Shown piece after piece: positions 17,200-26,255 of a DNA stretch of 46,920 bases. Every line of letters begins with the position of its first letter. The stretch's first letter is position 1. Made by a program: the position numbers and the translations under genes. This DNA comes from Dyella sp. EPa41 (GTDB lineage Bacteria; Pseudomonadota; Gammaproteobacteria; Xanthomonadales; Rhodanobacteraceae), in assembly GCF_016586165.1 (NCBI RefSeq), contig NZ_BCPR01000037.1:1-46920 (forward strand), given 5' to 3'. A model generated the notes under the pieces. It ran no database searches and was not told where the DNA came from. It saw nothing but the letters and a program-made list of their open reading frames with translations.

Positions 17200-17961
17200 A
17201 TGAGATTCGCCACTTATCCCAGCCTGGTCGACCGCCACGTGTTCATCAGCGGTGGCGCGACCGGCATCGGCGCCGCCTTCGTCGAGCACTTCGCGCAGCA
17301 GGGTGCGCGCGTATCGTTCGTCGACATCGATCGCGCGAGCGGCGAGCAGCTGGCGGAAAGCCTCGCCCAGGCGAAGCATCGCCCACTATTCCTGCCATGC
17401 GACGTCACCGATCTCGCGGCGCTGGAGGCGTCCATCGATGACGCGCGCGACACGCACGGCCCGATCGGCGTGCTGGTGAACAACGCCGCGAACGATGTTC
17501 GCCACACCTTCGGGCAGACCACGGCGGCGGAATTCGACCGCAATATCGCCATCAACCTGCGTCACCAGTACTTCGCCACGCAGGCCGTGCGCGAGGACAT
17601 GCGTGCGCTGGGCGGCGGTTCGGTGATCTGCCTGGGTTCCACCGGCTGGATGAAGAAAAACGCCGGCTATCCGATGTATGCGATGGCCAAGGCCGCCGTG
17701 CACGGGCTGGTGAACGGCCTCGCGCGCGAACTCGGCCACGACCGCATCCGCATCAATGCGCTGGTGCCCGGCTGGGTGATCACCGAAAAGCAGCGCCGCC
17801 TGTGGCTGGACGCGGATGGCGAGGCGGAGATCGCGCGCGTGCAGTGCCTGCCGGGCTACCTGATGGCGGACGATCTCGCGCGCGCCGCGCTGTTCCTCGC
17901 CGCCGACGACAGCCGCATGTGCACGGGACAGGCTTTCATCGTCGACGGTGGCTGGGTATGA
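17200..17961 (+). CDS. SDR aldose 1-dehydrogenase (galactose/arabinose type)
   Basis: 253 residues, classical short-chain dehydrogenase. The nucleotide motif is GGATGIG (residues 18-24) and Asp42 at the end of beta-2 favours NAD over NADP. NNAAN is at 94-98 and the catalytic triad is Ser147, Tyr160, Lys164 (YAMAK). Between dgoD and an SMP-30 lactonase, with a 1-bp gap from dgoD, it most likely oxidises a sugar to its lactone, the first step of the pathway. D-galactose is the expected substrate given dgoKAD; enzymes of this kind often also accept L-arabinose, which has the same configuration at C2-C4. Confidence 0.85.
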   Translation: MRFATYPSLVDRHVFISGGATGIGAAFVEHFAQQGARVSFVDIDRASGEQLAESLAQAKHRPLFLPCDVTDLAALEASIDDARDTHGPIGVLVNNAANDVRHTFGQTTAAEFDRNIAINLRHQYFATQAVREDMRALGGGSVICLGSTGWMKKNAGYPMYAMAKAAVHGLVNGLARELGHDRIRINALVPGWVITEKQRRLWLDADGEAEIARVQCLPGYLMADDLARAALFLAADDSRMCTGQAFIVDGGWV

Positions 17962-18866
17962 ACATGCGCGCCACGGTCGCGATGCAGGTGCACAACACGC
18001 TGGGCGAAGGCGTGCTGTGGTGCGACCGCGGACAAGTGCTTTACTGGACCGACATCCACGCCTCCACGCTGTGGCGCTATCGGCCGCACGACGGCGCGCT
18101 GCACCAGTGGAGCATGCCTGAGCGACTGGCCTGCTTCGCGCTGTGCGAAGCGGACGGCTGGCTGCTGCTCGGGCTCGCTACGCGACTGGCCTTCTTCCAT
18201 CCGGCCAGCCGTCGGCTGGTGCCGATCATGGAGGTCGAAGCCGGGCTGCCCACGCGACTCAACGACGGCGCCTGCGATCGCCAGGGGCGCTTCGTGTTCG
18301 GCACGCTGCACGAGCCGCCCGATGACGGACCGAAGCAACCCATCGGCGGCTTTCATCGCCTCAACCACGATCTGTCGCTGGAACGCCTGCCGCTGCCCGG
18401 CGTGGCGATCAGCAACAGCGTCGCCTTCAGCCCCGACGGCGACCTCATGTATTTCTGCGATTCGCTCACGCGCACCATCCAATGCTGCGACTACGGCGAC
18501 GGGGTTTCCGACGTGCGCACGTTCATCGCGCTGGATGACCCGCGCGGCGAGCCGGATGGTTCGGCGGTGGACGCCGAGGGTGCGCTGTGGAACGCGCAGT
18601 GGGGCCTCGGCCGGGTGGTGCGTTACACCAGCGACGGCCGCATGGATCGCTGCATCGACGTGGCGGCTTCGCAACCGACGCGTCCCGCCTTCGGCGGCAC
18701 CCATCTTTCGACGCTCTACATCACCAGTGCGCGCGATGGCCTCGACGAAGCCGCGCTCGCCAGCCAACCGTATGCCGGCGCGCTGTTTGCCGTGCACTCG
18801 GACTTCGGCGGATTGCCCGAGCCGCGTTTTCCCGGGCCGCCGCCACACGTCATCGCTGCCGCGTAG
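17958..18866 (+). CDS. SMP-30/gluconolactonase-family sugar lactonase
   Basis: 302 residues, six-bladed propeller of the SMP-30/regucalcin group. Predicted metal ligands are Glu17 in LGEGVLW, the Asn in RLNDGACD, the Asn in ISNSVAFSPDG and the Asp in PDGSAVDAEG. It would hydrolyse galactono- or arabinonolactone made by the adjacent dehydrogenase. The ATG at 17958 overlaps the dehydrogenase stop (ATGA). With dehydrogenase, lactonase, dehydratase, kinase and aldolase in one operon the route from galactose to pyruvate and glyceraldehyde-3-phosphate is complete. Confidence 0.9.
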   Translation: MNMRATVAMQVHNTLGEGVLWCDRGQVLYWTDIHASTLWRYRPHDGALHQWSMPERLACFALCEADGWLLLGLATRLAFFHPASRRLVPIMEVEAGLPTRLNDGACDRQGRFVFGTLHEPPDDGPKQPIGGFHRLNHDLSLERLPLPGVAISNSVAFSPDGDLMYFCDSLTRTIQCCDYGDGVSDVRTFIALDDPRGEPDGSAVDAEGALWNAQWGLGRVVRYTSDGRMDRCIDVAASQPTRPAFGGTHLSTLYITSARDGLDEAALASQPYAGALFAVHSDFGGLPEPRFPGPPPHVIAAA

Positions 18867-18926
18867 GGATCGCGGCCCACCCATGCCCACAGGGGCCACA
18901 CCATCGCCAGCGGGGGAGTCTCACCC

Positions 18927-20318
18927 ATGAATGCCCAAGCCATCGCGCCATCCTCGGCGCAATCCAAGGCCACCGTCGTCTTCGTCTGCATACTCGCGGC
19001 GTTGGCGGGCCTCATGTTCGGCCTCGATGTCGGCGTGATCTCCGGCGCCACGCAGTTCATCCAGGCCGAGTACAAGGTGAGCGACCACACCATCGAGTGG
19101 ATCGTGAGCGCCATGATGTTCGGCGCCGCCGCGGGCGCCCTGGCGGCCAGCTGGCTGTCGGGCCACCTCGGTCGCAAGCGTTCGCTGGTACTGGGCGCCG
19201 TGCTGTTCGTCATCGGCTCGCTGCTATCGGGCATGGCATGGTCGCCGGAGACGCTGATCGCCTCCCGCGTCGTGCTGGGCATGGCCATCGGCATCGCGTC
19301 CTTCACGGCACCGCTGTACCTGGCCGAGGTCGCGCCCGAATACATCCGCGGCGCCATGATTTCCACGTATCAGCTGATGATCACCATCGGTATCCTGGTG
19401 GCGTTTCTTTCCGATACGGCCTTCAGTTACAGCGGTGCCTGGCGCTGGATGCTCGGCATCATCGCGGTTCCGGGCGCGTTGTTCCTGCTGGGCGTGCTGT
19501 TTCTTCCCGACAGCCCGCGCTGGCTGCTGATGCGCGGTCGCCGGCAGGAGGCCATCGACGTGCTGCAGCGCCTGCGTGGTGACAGCGACGTCGTGTCGCG
19601 CGAAATCGCCGACATCGACGAGCAGCTGAAGACGCCGCAGCGCGGCTGGCACATGTTCCTGGAGAACCGCAACTTCCGCCGTTCAGTATGGCTGGGCGTG
19701 CTGCTGCAGCTGATGCAGCAGTTCACCGGCATGAACGTGGTGATGTACTACGCGCCGCGCATCTTCCAGGTGATGGGTTACGACACGGCCGCGCAGATGT
19801 GGTTCACCGCGCTGGTGGGCCTGACCAACGTGCTTGCCACGTTCATCGCCATCGCACTGATCGACCGCTGGGGCCGCAAGCCCATCCTCTACACCGGCTT
19901 TACCGTGATGGCCGTCGGCCTCGCCGTGGTGGGCCTGATGATGCACAACGGCATCCACGACCAGGGCACGCAGATCTTCACCGTGGCGATGCTGCTGATG
20001 TTCATCGTCGGCTTTGCCATGTCGGCCGGCCCGCTGATCTGGACGCTGTGCTCGGAAATCCAGCCGCTCAAGGGCCGCGACTTCGGCATCGGCTGCTCCA
20101 CCTTTACCAACTGGGCCTGCAATTACCTCGTGGGCATCAGCTTCCTGAGCCTGCTCAACGGCATCGGCAACGCCAATACGTTCTGGCTGTATGCCGGGCT
20201 CAATGCGGTGTTCATCGTACTTACCTTCTGGCTCGTGCCCGAGACCAAGGGCGTCACGCTGGAACAGATCGAGCGCAATCTGATGAGCGGCAAGCGACTG
20301 CGCGACATCGGCCGGTAA
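18927..20318 (+). CDS. galP: Sugar:H+ symporter of the major facilitator superfamily, GalP-type
   Basis: 463 residues (E. coli GalP has 464), with 12 predicted membrane segments. Sugar-porter signatures are all present: GLMFGLDVGVISGA, GHLGRKR, PDSPRWL, QQFTGMNVVMYYAP, DRWGRKP, and PETKGVTLEQIERNL near the C-terminus. The stretch from FIVGFAMSAGPLIW to EIQPLKGRDFGI resembles E. coli GalP very closely. It should import free galactose, and possibly arabinose, across the inner membrane. The ATG at 18927 follows GGGGGAG, 60 bp after the lactonase gene and in the same direction. Confidence 0.9.
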   Translation: MNAQAIAPSSAQSKATVVFVCILAALAGLMFGLDVGVISGATQFIQAEYKVSDHTIEWIVSAMMFGAAAGALAASWLSGHLGRKRSLVLGAVLFVIGSLLSGMAWSPETLIASRVVLGMAIGIASFTAPLYLAEVAPEYIRGAMISTYQLMITIGILVAFLSDTAFSYSGAWRWMLGIIAVPGALFLLGVLFLPDSPRWLLMRGRRQEAIDVLQRLRGDSDVVSREIADIDEQLKTPQRGWHMFLENRNFRRSVWLGVLLQLMQQFTGMNVVMYYAPRIFQVMGYDTAAQMWFTALVGLTNVLATFIAIALIDRWGRKPILYTGFTVMAVGLAVVGLMMHNGIHDQGTQIFTVAMLLMFIVGFAMSAGPLIWTLCSEIQPLKGRDFGIGCSTFTNWACNYLVGISFLSLLNGIGNANTFWLYAGLNAVFIVLTFWLVPETKGVTLEQIERNLMSGKRLRDIGR

Positions 20319-20393
20319 GCGCTAACCGGCCAACCAACCGCTGTACCCATCAACCCATGCTTGGCCGTCTCCGGACGGCCACGGAGGTCGTTT

Positions 20394-21950
20394 ATGCGGT
20401 GCTGTCGTAAAAACCATCCCCTGTTCCTCCTCTTTGTCCTTCTGCTGGGCTTGCTGCAGATCGGCGGCAAGGCCCACGCCGCCACCGGAACCGTGCTGCA
20501 GGGAAGCACGCTCTACCCACGCGTGGTGAGGCTGCAGCATGGCCCCGCCAATACGTATGGACGTCTGATCGCCAGCACCAACGGCATCATCTTCCAGAGC
20601 AGCGACGACGGCGCCAGCTGGTCGCTGCTGGGCCCGGTGCCCACGGTGAGCGGCAGCAGTGAACGCTGCTGCGCCACGCTCTACGAGCTCCCCCAGCCAG
20701 TGGGTTCGCTGCCGGCGGGCACGCTCATCTCGGCCGCGTCGTATTTCTCCGGCAGCACGCCGGCGATCGAGGTGTACATCAGCACCAACCAGGGCGGCTC
20801 CTGGTCGTACCACAGCACGCCGGTGGTGCGCGGCGACAGCAGCCATGGCCTGTGGGAACCCGAGTTCGAAGTGGCCAACGACGGCGCGCTGGTGATGTTC
20901 TGGTCCGACGAGACGGACAGCTGCTGCAGCCAGAAGCTCGCGCAGATCCGCAGCTACAACGGCCAGACCTGGCAGGACGAGACCAACACCGTGCGCAGCA
21001 CCATCCAGGGCGATCGCCCCGGCATGATCACGGTGAGCAAGTTGCCCAACGGGCATTTCTTCATGAGCTACGAGCTATGTGGGCCGGCGGCCTGCACCGT
21101 GTTCTCGCGCACGTCCACTGACGGCTGGAACTTCGGCGATGCCGGCAACATGGGTACCAAGGTGCAGACCACGGCGGGGCAGTACCTGGAGCATGCGCCG
21201 CTCAATCGCTGGAGCCCGTCGGTGCTGTCGGGCAACGGCGCCATCCTGCTGGTCGGCCAGGTGATGTACGAATCCAATGGCAGTGTGTCCGCCTCCAACG
21301 GCAAGGTGCTGTTCGTCAACACCAACACCGACGGCACCGGCAACTGGTACACCATCGCCGCGCCGGTGCAGGTACCGACGGCCTACGACAACTACTGCCC
21401 CAATTATTCATCGGCATTGCTGCCGGCCACCGACGGATCGAGCATCCTGGAACTGGCTTCGGACTACCTCAATGGCGGCTGCATCACCTACTTCGCCAGC
21501 GAGGCATGGAACCGCCTGCCGGCCGATGGCTCCACGCATGTGTTCCAGAGCGTGCAGGCGCCGGCGCTGTGCCTGGACAACACCGCCTGGTCCACCGCCA
21601 ACAACACCAGCGCGGAACTGTGGGACTGCAACGGCGCTCCGGTGCAGAACTGGACGGTGCATGCCAAGGGCGGCGGCTGGTTCAGCATCCAGAACCAGCA
21701 GACGGGCCTTTGCGTGGACAACACCGGTGGCAGCACTTCGCCGGGCAACCTGGTGTCTCTGTGGGGCTGTGCCAACAACGCCAACCAGAACTGGATGTTC
21801 ATGGACTTGGGCAACGGCACCTACAAGCTGATGAACCAGGCCTCCGGCTCGCTGATGCTGGACGACCCCGCCGGTTCGACCACCCACGGCACGCAACTGC
21901 AGATCTGGACCGACAACGGCTTGGCGCCCCAGCAGTGGACGCTGCACTGA
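20394..21950 (+). CDS. Secreted GH93-like exo-arabinanase with ricin-type lectin domain (CBM13)
   Basis: 518 residues: a signal peptide (residues 1-29, ends AHA), a six-bladed propeller to about residue 370, and a ricin B-type trefoil (CBM13) from about 384 to the end with three QxW repeats (QNW, QNW, QQW). The propeller begins LYPRVVRLQHGP and resembles mainly fungal GH93 exo-arabinanases. It is paralogous to the enzyme at 6331-7899 but differs in its binding module. Two CC dipeptides (ERCCATL, DSCCSQ) and other cysteines suggest disulfides, fitting export. The ATG at 20394 has a GGAGG site, chosen over a TTG at 20361. A hairpin (20363-20380, GGCCGTC/GACGGCC) sits 2 bp before the ribosome site and could modulate translation. 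Confidence 0.8.
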   Translation: MRCCRKNHPLFLLFVLLLGLLQIGGKAHAATGTVLQGSTLYPRVVRLQHGPANTYGRLIASTNGIIFQSSDDGASWSLLGPVPTVSGSSERCCATLYELPQPVGSLPAGTLISAASYFSGSTPAIEVYISTNQGGSWSYHSTPVVRGDSSHGLWEPEFEVANDGALVMFWSDETDSCCSQKLAQIRSYNGQTWQDETNTVRSTIQGDRPGMITVSKLPNGHFFMSYELCGPAACTVFSRTSTDGWNFGDAGNMGTKVQTTAGQYLEHAPLNRWSPSVLSGNGAILLVGQVMYESNGSVSASNGKVLFVNTNTDGTGNWYTIAAPVQVPTAYDNYCPNYSSALLPATDGSSILELASDYLNGGCITYFASEAWNRLPADGSTHVFQSVQAPALCLDNTAWSTANNTSAELWDCNGAPVQNWTVHAKGGGWFSIQNQQTGLCVDNTGGSTSPGNLVSLWGCANNANQNWMFMDLGNGTYKLMNQASGSLMLDDPAGSTTHGTQLQIWTDNGLAPQQWTLH

Positions 21951-21963
21951 AACCGTGAAGAAG

Positions 21964-21994
21964 CCCGGCGCCGGCCAGCGTGGCCGGCGCCGGG
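21964..21994 (+). terminator. Strong hairpin after the GH93-like gene (terminator-like)
   Basis: A perfect 14-bp stem (CCCGGCGCCGGCCA with its complement) around a GCG loop, 14 bases after the stop codon. It is followed only by a weak T-rich stretch (CGATCTTTC), so termination may be incomplete. It probably ends the dgo operon. Confidence 0.6.
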
Positions 21995-22205
21995 GTCGAT
22001 CTTTCCCGGCGCCCCGGAAGGTGCGGTGGCGGTGCCTTCCGCCTTATAGTGCCCGCGTCCCGCGACTTCGCTGCCGCCTCGCCGCCATGACTGTCAGTCG
22101 CACCGAAGTGCCGACCGGAGAACTCCCTCGACCGCGGGGTGGCTTCGTGGCACGGGACTTGCGAGCCCGATGGCAGGCCCACGATCCGGCCGCCAGGGGC
22201 CGACC

Positions 22206-23585
22206 ATGACCACGCAGCCGATCGTACTCACCTCGCTCAACAAGATCATGGACCTGCTATGGGACGCCATCTGCGTGGTCGACGAGGAAGGCCGCTACGT
22301 GTTCGTCAGCGCCAGCTACGAACGCATCTTCGGCTATGCCCCGGCCGAGGTGATCGGGCGCCCGATGATCGAGCTGGTGCACCCCGACGACCGTGAACTC
22401 ACGCTGCTGACCGCCAACGCCATCATGGCCGGCCAGCCGCAGTCGCATTTCCACAACCGCTACATCCGCAAGGACGGCAAGGTCGTGCACATCATGTGGT
22501 CGGCGCGATGGTCGGAATCCGACCGGCTGCGCATCGCGGTCGCGCGCGACATCACCGAGCTCAAGCGCGCCGAGTCGATGACCTCCGCGCTGCACGCCAT
22601 TTCCGAGGCCGCGCACGCCAGCGACGACCTGCCTGCGCTGATCGAGCAGATACACCGCATCATCGGCGGCCTGCTGCCCGCGGCGAACTTCTTCGTGGCG
22701 CTGTATGACGCTGCGCGCAAGGAGCTCAGCTTTCCCTACTTCGTGGATGAACGCGATGCGGCGCCGGCGCCGCAGCCCCTCGAATCGGGCACGCTCACCG
22801 CCGAAGTGATCCGCTCCGGCGAGGCGATGTTGCTCACGCCGGACTCCGACCTTGCGGTGTCCCTGCCGCGCCATGGCAGCGACGCCCTGCAGTGGCTGGG
22901 CGTGCCGCTCACCTCGCACGGCGCCACCATTGGCGCACTGGTGCTGCAGAGCTATTCCGAGCGCATGCGCTACTCGGAAAAGGACAAGGAGCTCCTGCAG
23001 TTCGTGTCCACGCAGGTCGCGGCCTCCATCGAGCGCAAGCAGGCGGAAGCGCGGCTGCACCATATCGCAAGGCACGACCCGCTGACCGACCTGGCGAACC
23101 GCGATCTCTTCTACCAGCAGTTCGATGCCGCGCTGAAACACGTCAAGCGGTTTGGCGGACACCTGGGCCTGCTCTACATCGACCTGGACAAGTTCAAGCA
23201 GGCCAACGACCACTACGGACACCACGTGGGCGATCTGCTGCTGTGCGAAGTGGCCGCGCGCATCGCCAAGCACGTGCGCGAGGCCGACGTGATCGGCCGG
23301 ATTGGCGGCGACGAGTTCGTCGTATTGCTCCATGCGCTGCAGTCCCCGAACGACGGCCTGCATGTCGCGGAGAAAATCCGCCTGGCACTCCACGCGTCTT
23401 TCCTGCTCGCCGGACGGGAGGTGCGCATCGCCACCAGCATCGGCATCGCAACCTATCCCGAGCACGGCGACGATCCCGAGCAACTCACGCGCGCCGCCGA
23501 CAACGCGATGTACGAAGCGAAGAAACTCGGCGGCAACCGCATCCACCTCGCCGGCGATTCGCCCGGCCACGACTTCCCCGGCTGA
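22206..23585 (+). CDS. Diguanylate cyclase with PAS and GAF sensor domains
   Basis: 459 residues, no membrane segment. Domain order is PAS (about 12-118, with RYVFVSASYERIFGYAPAEVIG), GAF (about 128-277) and GGDEF (about 290-450). The active site GGDEF (367-371) is intact and the product-inhibition site R-x-x-D (Arg358-Asp361) lies at the usual five-residue distance, so it should make cyclic di-GMP and be feedback-inhibited. There is no EAL domain. The ATG at 22206 gives a clean PAS start. It is flanked by non-coding stretches of about 255 bp and 235 bp and has no obvious link to the sugar loci. Confidence 0.92.
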   Translation: MTTQPIVLTSLNKIMDLLWDAICVVDEEGRYVFVSASYERIFGYAPAEVIGRPMIELVHPDDRELTLLTANAIMAGQPQSHFHNRYIRKDGKVVHIMWSARWSESDRLRIAVARDITELKRAESMTSALHAISEAAHASDDLPALIEQIHRIIGGLLPAANFFVALYDAARKELSFPYFVDERDAAPAPQPLESGTLTAEVIRSGEAMLLTPDSDLAVSLPRHGSDALQWLGVPLTSHGATIGALVLQSYSERMRYSEKDKELLQFVSTQVAASIERKQAEARLHHIARHDPLTDLANRDLFYQQFDAALKHVKRFGGHLGLLYIDLDKFKQANDHYGHHVGDLLLCEVAARIAKHVREADVIGRIGGDEFVVLLHALQSPNDGLHVAEKIRLALHASFLLAGREVRIATSIGIATYPEHGDDPEQLTRAADNAMYEAKKLGGNRIHLAGDSPGHDFPG

Positions 23586-23741
23586 GGCCGCCATCGCGAC
23601 ATCCTGCGATGTGTTCGATCGACCCATGAATACGTATGCAACCCCCTGGTTGCTGCATTGCGATGCTCTCTACGATGCCTCGCACTCGCCGTCGACCGCC
23701 AGGGCGTATCGCTTCACGCCTCCTCTTTCGGCCCGCCGCGA

Positions 23742-23753
23742 GCGTTGAAACGC
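23742..23753. promoter_or_regulatory. Possible operator upstream of the isoamylase gene
   Basis: GCGTTGAAACGC is an inverted repeat with 5-bp arms and a 2-bp centre, 67 bp before the isoamylase start. LacI-type maltose regulators use short palindromes of this size, but it is weak and no regulator gene is adjacent. Confidence 0.2.
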
Positions 23754-23820
23754 AACAAGCGCACGGACTGCGCACGTTCATGTATCCCGATCCGCAACCG
23801 TTGGATGGAGGAAGACCTGC

Positions 23821-26150
23821 ATGAAGTGCTCGACGTTTCTCGCCATGCTGCTGGCCTGCGCCAGCCTCGCGACCCTTCCCGCCGCACCTGCCCTCGCAGC
23901 CGTCAATGGCATGAGCCTAGGCGCCGCTTACGACGCGCAGCAGGCGAACGTGACGTTTCGCGTGTACTCGTCGCATGCCACGCGCATCGCGCTGTACCTG
24001 TACGCCAGCGGCTATGGTGCGCAGGAGTCGGCCACCTACGTGATGAGCAACGTCGGCAACGGTGTATGGGCGGCGACGGTTCCCGTGTCGTCGATCCAGG
24101 CCGCCGGCATCACCGGCGCCATCTACTACGGCTATCGGGCGTGGGGGCCCAACTGGACCTACAGCGCGAGCTGGGGCAAAGGCTCGCAGGCCGGCTTCGT
24201 GTCGGACGTGGATGCCGGCGGCAATCGCTTCAATCCGAACAAGCTGCTGCTCGATCCCTACGCGCTTGAAGTGAGCCAGGACCCGCTCAACGCATCCAGC
24301 CAGAACGGCAACGTGTTCGCGTCGGGCGCGAGTTACCGCACCATCGACAGCGGCACCTACGCGCCCAAGGGCATCGTGCTCGCGCCCAGCGGACAAGGCA
24401 TCGGCACGAAACCCACGCGCGCGCAGAAAGACGACGTGATCTATGAAGTGAACGTGCGCGGGTTTACCGAACAGGACACCGGCATTCCCGCCGCCTACCG
24501 GGGTACCTATCGTGGCGCGGGACTCAAGGCGAGCTATCTCGCCAGCCTCGGCGTGACGGCGGTGGAATTCCTGCCGGTGCAGGAAACGCAGAATGACGCC
24601 AACGACGTGGTGCCCAATTCCAGCGCCAACCAGAACTACTGGGGCTACATGACCGAGGACTACTTCGCGCCCGATCGCCGCTATGCGTACAACAAGGCAG
24701 CGGGGGTCCCACCGCGGAGTTCCAGGCAATGGTGCAGGCGTTCCACAACGCAGGCATCAAGGTCTACATGGACGTGGTCTACAACCACACCGCCGAGGGC
24801 GGCAGCTGGAGCAGCAGCGATCCGTCGACCGCGACCATCTACTCGTGGCGCGGGCTCGACAACGCGACGTACTACGAACTCACCTCGGGCAATCAGTACT
24901 TCTACGACAACACCGGCACGGGCGCGAACTACAACACGTACAACACCGTGGCGCAGAACCTCATCGTCGATTCGCTCGCCTATTGGGCAAACACGATGGG
25001 CGTGGACGGCTTCCGCTTCGATCTCGCGCCGGTGCTGGGCAACAGCTGCCTCAACGGTGCCTACCAATCGGCCGCACCCAACTGCCCCAATGGCGGCTTC
25101 AATTTCGACGCGGCGGACCCCAACGTCGCCATCAACCGCATCCTGCGCGAATTCACCGTGCGCCCCGCCGCCGGCGGCAGCGGCCTGGACCTGTTCGCGG
25201 AGCCCTGGGCGATCGGTGGCAACTCGTACCAGCTGGGCGGCTTTCCCGCCGGCTGGTCGGAATGGAATGGCGCGTTTCGCGACAGCCTGCGCCAGGCGCA
25301 GAACGAGCTGGGCAGCATGACCATCTCGATCGGGCAGGACGCCAATGATTTCAGCGGGTCATCCAACCTGTTCCAGGCCAGCGGACGCTCGCCGTGGAAC
25401 TCGATCAACTTGATGGACGTGCACGACGGCCTGACGCTCAATGACGTCTATGCCTGCAACGGTTCCAACAACAACCAGGCATGGCCGTACGGTCCGTCCG
25501 ATGGCGGCACGAGCAGCAACTACAGCTGGGACCAGGGCATGTCCGCCGGCACGGGCACGGCGTTCGACCAGCGGCGTGCGGCACGAACGGGCATGGCCTT
25601 CGAGATGCTTTCGGCCGGCACGCCGTTGATGCAGGGCGGCGATGAATACCTGCGCTCCCTCCGTTGCAACAACAACGCCTACAACCTCGACTCCACGGCC
25701 AACTGGCTCACCAACGGCTGGACCACGGACCAGTCCAACTTCTACAACTTCGCGCAACGCCTGATTGCCTTCCGTCGTGCGCATCCGGCCCTGCGGCCGG
25801 CCACCTGGTATTCGTCCAGCCAGGTCGTGTGGTACCAGCCGAACGGCTCCGTCGCCACCAGCGGCTACTGGAGCAACACATCCAACTACGCGATCGCGTA
25901 CACCATCAACGGGCCGTCACTGGGCGATGCCAACTCCATCTACATCGCCTACAACGGCTGGTCGGGCAGCGTGACCTTCACCCTGCCCGCGCCGCCAAGC
26001 GGCACGCAGTGGTATCGCGTGACCGATACGTGCAACTGGAATGACGGCGCCAATACCTTCGTGACGCCTGGCAACGAGGCTCTCATCGGTGGTGCCGGCA
26101 CCACCTACGGCCAATGTGGCCAATCGTTGCTGTTATTGATTTCCAAATAG
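23821..26150 (+). pseudogene. iam: Secreted isoamylase (GH13 debranching enzyme) with a one-base frameshift
   Basis: With one base restored, this encodes 776 residues, the length I recall for the isoamylase precursor of Pseudomonas amyloderamosa, with close similarity throughout. It hydrolyses alpha-1,6 branches in glycogen and amylopectin. The signal peptide ends ALA-AV near residue 26. The first frame carries the N-terminal beta-sandwich and the start of the barrel; the second carries VVYNHT, the nucleophile in GVDGFRFDLAP, the acid Glu in LFAEPWAI, MDVHDG and the C-terminal domain. The break is at G5 in 24702-24706, where the reference-like reading (AAGGPTAEFQ) needs six G. GGAGG precedes the ATG at 23821. 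It stands alone, with no maltose genes nearby. It may be a real null allele or a homopolymer sequencing error. Confidence 0.88.
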
Positions 26151-26172
26151 CAGAGCCTGCCGGGTGACTGGG

Positions 26173-26205
26173 GCGCCATCCATGGCAATGCGACCTGGAT
26201 GGCGC
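26173..26205. terminator. Hairpin between convergent isoamylase and nagX genes
   Basis: GCGCCATCC (26173-26181) pairs with GGATGGCGC (26197-26205) across a 15-nt loop, in the 105-bp gap between two converging genes. No T-run follows on either strand, so it is at best a weak bidirectional terminator. Confidence 0.4.
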
Positions 26206-26255
26206 TCTCTGCCCGAGCGGGCGCGGTGGCCTGACGTGGCGCTCTCGGCGATGGT

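Noticed and set aside
23638-23653. GCAACC/GGTTGC hairpin after the diguanylate cyclase as a terminator
   Set aside because: Only a 6-bp stem with no T-run; easily found by chance.
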